DNA of 10,120 bases, taken from Pseudomonadota bacterium (lineage in GTDB: Bacteria > Desulfobacterota > GWC2-55-46 > JADFVP01). The notes below the pieces were generated by a model. The model worked only from the letters and a program-made list of their open reading frames with translations, searched no databases and was not told where the DNA came from. Location of the stretch: positions 1-10,120 of the forward strand of contig JADFVP010000188.1 of assembly GCA_015222595.1 (NCBI GenBank), given 5' to 3'. A program made the translations under genes and the position numbers. Positions 5,626-10,120 of the stretch are shown one piece after another. Every line of letters begins with the position of its first letter. Positions within the stretch are counted from its first letter, which is position 1.

Positions 5626-6852
5626 ATGCCGAGGCTTATAAATCTCTATATACTCAAAGAGATCGCGGTTCCCTTTGGACTGACTCTCGTAATACTGACC
5701 GCAACGGCGCTTCTGAGCAAAGTTCTCACGCTTGTAGAGCTGCTCATCAGCCACGGCATCGGGCCCTCTTTCGCCTTCTGGTTCATCGCCTCTGCGATTC
5801 CGTCCTTCCTTATCTACACCATTCCGTTCTCATTTCTAGTGGCAGTATTGATAGCGATTGCGCGCCTCAGTTCCGACTCGGAACTGACCGCCATGAAGGC
5901 CTCTGGAGTAAGCCTCTACTCGATACTAAAGCCGGTTGCCGTTATGGCCACCTGCATCTACGTTATTGGTGTCGTCGTCATGCTCTACCTCTACCCCTGG
6001 GGAAACCTCAAGATGAAAAGCCTCGTTGCCGGGGCCGCCGAGAGCAACATTACCGCCGGAATTGAAGAGAAACGGTTCTACGACCGTTTCAGCGGGTTGG
6101 TTCTCTACGTCGACAGGCTGAAACCGGAGACGGGGGAGCTTGCCGGGGTCTTTATCTCCGAGTCGGACAAAGAGGGCAAATCGAGTACCTTCTTCTCTGA
6201 CAAGGGCCGCTTTGTTACCTCGGAGGACGGCAACACACTCTACCTTAAACTTGAAGACGGTACCCTGCACAGCTTCAATCCAACTGGGCCGAAAGGGTCT
6301 GCGGGTGGCGCTTACCACCTGGCGGACTTCACAAGCTACCTGCTCGAACTTACAATTCCAGAGGGCGAGCCGTTAAATATCTGGAGCAAGACCAACAGAG
6401 AACTCTACCCCGGAGAGTTACTGGAGAAGATAGAGAGCATAAGAGCGAAGGGCGAACCGACGGCCCCGTACGTAATCGACTTCCATAAGCGGTTTGCCCT
6501 GCCGTTTTCTGTCTTCATCTTTGCGCTCTTAGGCCTGCCGCTCGGAATGCAGAAGATCCGCTCCGCGCGCTTTACCGGCTTCTCTACCGCGCTCGGCGTA
6601 ATACTCGTCTACTACGTTCTGTCCACCGCGTTCGAGGCGTTAGGAGAGAACGGCAACATACCTCCGCTTGTCTCTGTATGGGGCTCAGACGTACTGCTGG
6701 GCGTTCTAGGGCTATGGCTCTTCCACCGCACGGCAACAGACAGACCGAGCAACCTGCTCGCCGGCCTCTACCGCGCTGTAACGCTGATGACGCCGCACAA
6801 AGGACGGCATAACAAGGGACGGCATAAGAAGAAGAACGGTGGCCACCGATGA
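5626..6852 (+). CDS. lptF: LPS export ABC transporter permease LptF
   Basis: LptF is one of the two inner-membrane subunits of the LptB2FG transporter that lifts lipopolysaccharide out of the inner membrane toward the LptC-LptA bridge. Of 408 residues, hydrophobic segments lie at about 12-36, 49-77 and 103-123. A beta-rich periplasmic region follows (about 124-288), then three more segments at about 291-308, 317-335 and 350-368, which is the YjgP/YjgQ layout. SDSELTAMKASG (83-94) is the conserved cytoplasmic loop that contacts LptB. The C-terminus is unusual: a Lys/His-rich tail, KGRHNKGRHKKKNGGHR (392-408), partly encoded by a 15-base duplication. ATG 5626 has no Shine-Dalgarno sequence. Being first in the pair and its SDSEL-type loop favour LptF over LptG. 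It overlaps lptG by four bases. Confidence 0.9.
   Translation: MPRLINLYILKEIAVPFGLTLVILTATALLSKVLTLVELLISHGIGPSFAFWFIASAIPSFLIYTIPFSFLVAVLIAIARLSSDSELTAMKASGVSLYSILKPVAVMATCIYVIGVVVMLYLYPWGNLKMKSLVAGAAESNITAGIEEKRFYDRFSGLVLYVDRLKPETGELAGVFISESDKEGKSSTFFSDKGRFVTSEDGNTLYLKLEDGTLHSFNPTGPKGSAGGAYHLADFTSYLLELTIPEGEPLNIWSKTNRELYPGELLEKIESIRAKGEPTAPYVIDFHKRFALPFSVFIFALLGLPLGMQKIRSARFTGFSTALGVILVYYVLSTAFEALGENGNIPPLVSVWGSDVLLGVLGLWLFHRTATDRPSNLLAGLYRAVTLMTPHKGRHNKGRHKKKNGGHR
6801..6828 (+). repeat. Short tandem duplication in the 3' end of lptF
   Basis: The 11-mer ggacggcataa occurs at 6802-6812 and again at 6817-6827, a 15-base (five-codon) period that keeps frame and encodes KGRHN then KGRHK. It accounts for much of the basic tail of LptF. 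Confidence 0.8.
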
Positions 6853-7925
6853 AGAGGCTCCAGCGTTATATACTGACCGAGTTCGCGCGCCTTCTGGCGA
6901 TTACGCTCGTCTCCTTCATACTCCTCTTTACGCTCGTAGACCTCTTTGAGAATATGGAGAACCTCATAGAGAGCCACGTGCCTCTTCTGCCCTCTATCGC
7001 CTTCTTTTTCTACAATATTCCGTATATCGTCTCGGAGGTCGCCCCCATAGCCACGCTCTTGTCGGTGCTGCTTACCCTCGGCCTACTTGCAAAACATGGC
7101 GAGATAACAGCAATGAAGGCCGGAGGTATACGCCTCTTCAGCGTCCTTGCGCCTCTGTTCGTCTTCGGGCTTTTCATAAGCGCCGGGCTCTTTATTATGA
7201 ACGAGACCATTACTCCTGTCATGAACCAGCGGGCCGCAGCCTTCAGTGCAAAGTGGTTTGACTCAGAGCGTGTAGGAACCTTCGGCAAAGAAGGGCTCTG
7301 GGTAAAGAGCGCTGAGGGTATCTACAACATCAGGGGCATAGACCTTGTAGAGAAGAGGCTGCACGGTTTCGACTACTACAAAATAGCCAAGCCCTTTAAG
7401 GTAACAGGACGCGTTAAGGCGCGAGATGTTATATACGACGGCGCCAAGTGGGTTACCGGTACGGCAACCGTCTGGAAGTTTCCCGAAAACGGCAAAACGC
7501 TGCGCACCTCGGTGGACGGCTACGTGGTCGAGGGGCTTGCGGGCCCGGAAGAGATGGCGGGGATAGAAAGCAGAAGAAGGGACATGCCCATTGGAGAGCT
7601 GATGCGATATATAAGAGGGCTTGAGGCCGACGGATACGACTCCGCCCGATACAGAACAGACCTCTACAACCGGGTGACATTTCCCGTCATAAACTTCATC
7701 ATGATCTTTATCGGCATACCCTTCGCCCTCAAAACCGGTCGCCACAGCTCCATTGCCGTGGGAGTCGGCATAAGCGTGATAATAGCGCTTAGCTACTGGA
7801 TAATCTTTGCGGCCACAACGTCGCTCGGCCACGGCGGGGTTATTCCGCCGCTCCTGGCCGCTGCTTTTCCAGATATGCTCTTCTTCGCGGTCGGCGCGTT
7901 GATGTACGCCTACGTCCGACAGTAA
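6849..7925 (+). CDS. lptG: LPS export ABC transporter permease LptG
   Basis: LptG is the partner of LptF in the inner-membrane LPS extractor. Its 358 residues show the same plan: membrane segments at about 12-31, 47-80 and 97-117, a periplasmic beta-rich domain (about 118-272), then segments at about 275-294, 302-322 and 333-355. GEITAMKAGGI (84-94) is the LptB-contacting loop. The start of the second membrane half, LYNRVTFPVINFIMIFIGI (272-290), and the length near 360 are typical of LptG. Its ATG overlaps the lptF TGA (ATGA at 6849-6852), so it is translationally coupled and made in step with LptF. A perfect palindrome, GGTGGCCACC, lies just before the start (6838-6847), and the ribosome-binding site is weak, consistent with re-initiation. 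Confidence 0.92.
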   Translation: MKRLQRYILTEFARLLAITLVSFILLFTLVDLFENMENLIESHVPLLPSIAFFFYNIPYIVSEVAPIATLLSVLLTLGLLAKHGEITAMKAGGIRLFSVLAPLFVFGLFISAGLFIMNETITPVMNQRAAAFSAKWFDSERVGTFGKEGLWVKSAEGIYNIRGIDLVEKRLHGFDYYKIAKPFKVTGRVKARDVIYDGAKWVTGTATVWKFPENGKTLRTSVDGYVVEGLAGPEEMAGIESRRRDMPIGELMRYIRGLEADGYDSARYRTDLYNRVTFPVINFIMIFIGIPFALKTGRHSSIAVGVGISVIIALSYWIIFAATTSLGHGGVIPPLLAAAFPDMLFFAVGALMYAYVRQ

Positions 7926-7979
7926 CCGGCATGGTTTGAACAAAAACAGGGCAGGAACCGACTAACATATAGATTTAGA

Positions 7980-8009
7980 TTGACAGAGGCCGAACGGCTC
8001 TGTTACTGT
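7980..8009 (+). promoter_or_regulatory. Promoter of the initiator tRNA gene
   Basis: A perfect TTGACA (7980-7985) is followed after 18 bases by TACTGT (8004-8009), a weak -10. Transcription would start near 8016, about five bases before the tRNA. The spacer holds an inverted repeat (cagag-g-cc / gg-ctctg, 7984-8002). Confidence 0.5.
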
Positions 8010-8016
8010 AACTAGA

Positions 8017-8097
<81 letters not shown>

Positions 8098-8107
8098 AAA
8101 AAATCCA

Positions 8108-8151
8108 GGCCGTAATTTTCGTCATACCGACGGGAATTACGGTCTTTTTTT
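8108..8151 (+). terminator. Strong intrinsic terminator after the tRNA
   Basis: A 16-bp stem (8108-8123 with 8129-8144, three G-U pairs) with loop ATACC is followed by seven T. It ends the tRNA transcript. An A-run at 8097-8103 gives a T-run on the minus strand as well, but the G-U pairs become A-C mismatches there, so leftward termination would be weaker. Confidence 0.93.
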
Positions 8152-8152
8152 G

Positions 8153-8486
8153 TTCTATGGGACAGGGTTTATACTCTTCGAGCTTCGGGTTCCCTGGTGT
8201 TTGCAGGTCGGCCATTTTAGAGGACAGTACCAGGAGCACTTTCTGTACTTCGCAATATTCAAATCTACCTCTGTACAGAACATTTCTTCTGGCAAACTGC
8301 ACCTTCGCTACGGGCTTGACGCCATGCCGGCATAGCGAGTACAATTACTTAAAGCCACACAACTCACTGAACAACCAAACACCGGCACCAGAGACCGTAG
8401 CACCCCGGATAATCATAAACAGATAAGAGATTTACTATAGGGATGAACCAACAGGTAGAGGCTAGTCAAGAGTCGCTACTTCTCTA
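8153..8486. other. Intergenic stretch with no convincing gene
   Basis: Between the tRNA terminator and the ATPase promoter region I find no supported gene. Short frames exist on both strands, but none has a ribosome-binding site together with a recognisable product. Small structures are a palindrome ATGCCGGCAT (8324-8333) and weak inverted repeats. A decayed gene or an unrecognised small RNA cannot be excluded. Next to a tRNA this would be a natural integration point, but I found no repeat of the tRNA 3' end. Confidence 0.5.
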
Positions 8487-8507
8487 TAGGAAACAGATAG
8501 GAAACAG
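8487..8507. repeat. Tandem 11-base repeat upstream of the ATPase promoter
   Basis: taggaaacaga (8487-8497) is followed without a gap by taggaaacag (8498-8507), directly against the proposed -35 box at 8508. Its position suggests an activator or repressor site. Confidence 0.6.
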
Positions 8508-8536
8508 TTGCACCTTACACTGATGGGCCATATTAA
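8508..8536 (+). promoter_or_regulatory. Candidate promoter of the P-type ATPase gene
   Basis: TTGCAC (8508-8513) is followed after 17 bases by TATTAA (8531-8536). A start near 8543 would leave a short leader that contains the AGGGGA ribosome-binding site (8548-8553). Confidence 0.4.
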
Positions 8537-8559
8537 ACTTCACCCATAGGGGAATACGC

Positions 8560-10120
8560 ATGGGATGGCATCAGCTCGAAGAGGACGAAGCGATAAAAAA
8601 ACTTAGGTCTTCCGTAAAGGGTCTTTCCCCCGACACGGCACGTAAAAGGCTCGAAGAGTATGGCCCGAACGAGCTTAGGGAGAAAGCAAAGAAGACTCTT
8701 CTCATGATGTTCCTCAATCAGTTCAAGGACTTCATGATCCTCATCCTCATAGCCGCAGCTCTTATATCTGGAATCATAGGAGACCTGACTGACACTGTTG
8801 CCATAGTCGTCATTGTGGTCCTAAACGCGGTAATTGGTTTTGTACAGGAGTATCGGGCAGAGAAGGCCATGGCAACGCTTAAGAAGATGGCCGCCCCCTT
8901 TGCCGTCGTTATAAGAGGCGGCACGGCTTCAACAGTTCCAGCCTCGGAGATTGTGCCCGGAGATGTTGTAATCCTCGAAGCCGGGAACATTGTCCCTACC
9001 GACATGAGGCTTCTGGAGTCCGCCCGGTTGAAGATCGAGGAGGCGGCTCTTACCGGAGAGTCCATGCCGGTTGAGAAGCAGATCAAAGCAATCGACGACG
9101 CCTCAGCCCCCTTAGGCGACCGAAAGAACATGGCCTACAAGGGAACCCTGGTAACTTACGGACGCGGTACGGGTGTTGTCGTGGCTACCGGCATGGAGAC
9201 CGAACTCGGCAAAATCGCCTCGATGCTGCAAGAGGAAGAGGAGGTAAAGACCCCTCTCCAGAAGAGGCTCGCACGCTTTGGCAAAAAACTCGCCCTGGGC
9301 GTCCTGGCAATCTGCGCAATCATCTTCGCCGTAGGCATAATAAGGGGAGAGCCCCCGGTGCTCATGCTCCTTACAGCCATCTCTCTGGCCGTTGCGGCGA
9401 TACCGGAGGCGCTTCCGGCTGTGGTGACCATCTCTCTTGCCCTCGGGGCAAAGAAGATGGTCAGACAGAACGCCCTTATCAGAAAGCTCCCTGCTGTTGA
9501 GACCCTCGGCTCGGTCACATATATCTGCTCAGACAAGACCGGCACGCTGACATTGAACAAGATGACGGTAGAGGAACTCTATGTTGACGGCAACTTCACA
9601 AAAGCCAACCACCTGCCCGTAAAAAGCCAAACTTCAGAAGAACCGCACCAACTAAAACCGTATGACATGCTCATGACCGCTCTTGCACTCAATAACGACG
9701 CCAGAGAGGACTCGTCCGGCTTTGTGTTAGGTGACCCTACCGAGTGCGCCCCTTATAACTTTACCAAGAACGCCGGATTCCACAAAGCTGAACTTGAGAA
9801 AATATTCCCAAGAGTAGCTGAGATTCCTTTTGACTCGGAAAGGAAGTGCATGACCACCTTCCACAGGGTCGCAAAAGACGGGTCCACCGGTTTTGAATAC
9901 ATCTCTTTTACAAAGGGCGCTCCGGACATCCTTGTTGACATGGCTTCGGATATCCTTACATCAGACGGATTACGGAGCGTAGACGCGGACTCAATTTCGA
10001 TGGCAAACGAGACTATGGCTTCAGAGGGCCTTAGGGTGCTGGCCGTTGCCATGAGGCAGTGGAAAGAGCTTCCTGCGGAAATTTCACCGGAGGCCGTGGA
10101 AGCAGACCTTACCTTTGTTG
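8560..10120 (+). CDS. Type II (calcium-pump-like) cation-transporting P-type ATPase, C-terminus cut off by window edge
   Basis: This inner-membrane pump uses ATP to move cations, probably Ca2+, through a phosphorylated aspartate. The first 520 codons are present; the family is about 850-900 residues, so the hinge and most C-terminal helices are missing. An N-terminal cation-ATPase region (WHQLEEDEAIKKL, GLSPDTARKRLEEYGPNEL) leads into two helices. The actuator domain follows with TGES (165-168), then M4 with AAIPEALPAVVT (279-290), the phosphorylation site CSDKTGTLT (323-331, Asp325) and the nucleotide-binding KGAPD (452-456). PEALP carries the Glu equivalent to a Ca2+ ligand of SERCA and lacks the Cys-containing motif of heavy-metal pumps. 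SERCA-type pumps usually have PEGLP, but the Ala form is common in bacteria. ATG 8560 has AGGGGA six bases upstream. Confidence 0.93.
   Translation, partial: MGWHQLEEDEAIKKLRSSVKGLSPDTARKRLEEYGPNELREKAKKTLLMMFLNQFKDFMILILIAAALISGIIGDLTDTVAIVVIVVLNAVIGFVQEYRAEKAMATLKKMAAPFAVVIRGGTASTVPASEIVPGDVVILEAGNIVPTDMRLLESARLKIEEAALTGESMPVEKQIKAIDDASAPLGDRKNMAYKGTLVTYGRGTGVVVATGMETELGKIASMLQEEEEVKTPLQKRLARFGKKLALGVLAICAIIFAVGIIRGEPPVLMLLTAISLAVAAIPEALPAVVTISLALGAKKMVRQNALIRKLPAVETLGSVTYICSDKTGTLTLNKMTVEELYVDGNFTKANHLPVKSQTSEEPHQLKPYDMLMTALALNNDAREDSSGFVLGDPTECAPYNFTKNAGFHKAELEKIFPRVAEIPFDSERKCMTTFHRVAKDGSTGFEYISFTKGAPDILVDMASDILTSDGLRSVDADSISMANETMASEGLRVLAVAMRQWKELPAEISPEAVEADLTFV

Noticed and set aside
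7263..7943. Minus-strand open frame (226 codons) opposite lptG
   Set aside because: It is antisense to a strongly supported gene and has no recognisable motif.
7926..7979. Terminator after lptG
   Set aside because: No stable stem followed by T is visible; lptFG transcripts may run into the tRNA and stop at its terminator.

Overview
The window looks like a piece of a Gram-negative bacterial chromosome. LptF and LptG imply an outer membrane with lipopolysaccharide, and the B12 genes, cobalamin riboswitch and initiator tRNA are ordinary chromosomal loci. Codon use is mixed: moderately G+C-rich, but with many ATA, AGA and AGG codons. I cannot name the lineage; a deltaproteobacterium-like or uncultured group is only a guess. 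I see no insertion sequence, integrase, CRISPR array or plasmid function.

Region 1 (1-3220, minus strand) is a cobalamin assembly operon read from right to left. A cobalamin riboswitch (3094-3220) comes first, then a probable intrinsic terminator (2952-2987), then the corrinoid adenosyltransferase (cobO), the AdoCbi kinase/guanylyltransferase (cobU), the DMB phosphoribosyltransferase (cobT) and the cobalamin synthase (cobS, cut by the left edge). Together these adenosylate the corrin, activate the aminopropanol arm with GDP, activate the lower ligand, and join the two. B12 bound to the leader should shut the operon down.

Region 2 (3359-5520, plus strand) starts with a divergently transcribed gene. 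It encodes a protein with the core motifs of a beta-class carbonic anhydrase, an atypical His-rich second metal motif, and an unrecognised C-terminal half. This is the least ordinary gene in the window. A CaCA-family (sodium/calcium exchanger-type) membrane protein follows.

Region 3 (5590-7925, plus strand) is an lptF-lptG pair with an ATGA stop/start overlap. It encodes the two membrane subunits of the LPS export ABC transporter; the ATPase LptB is not here. No ribosome-binding site precedes lptF, and a possible promoter sits so close that the transcript may be leaderless.

Region 4 (7980-8151) is an initiator tRNA gene with an encoded CCA end, a TTGACA promoter element in front and a very strong intrinsic terminator behind. 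The tRNA has an unusual U-U opposition at positions 1 and 72.

Region 5 (8153-10120) is about 400 bases without a convincing gene, followed by the first 520 codons of a type II (calcium-pump-like) P-type ATPase that runs off the right edge.
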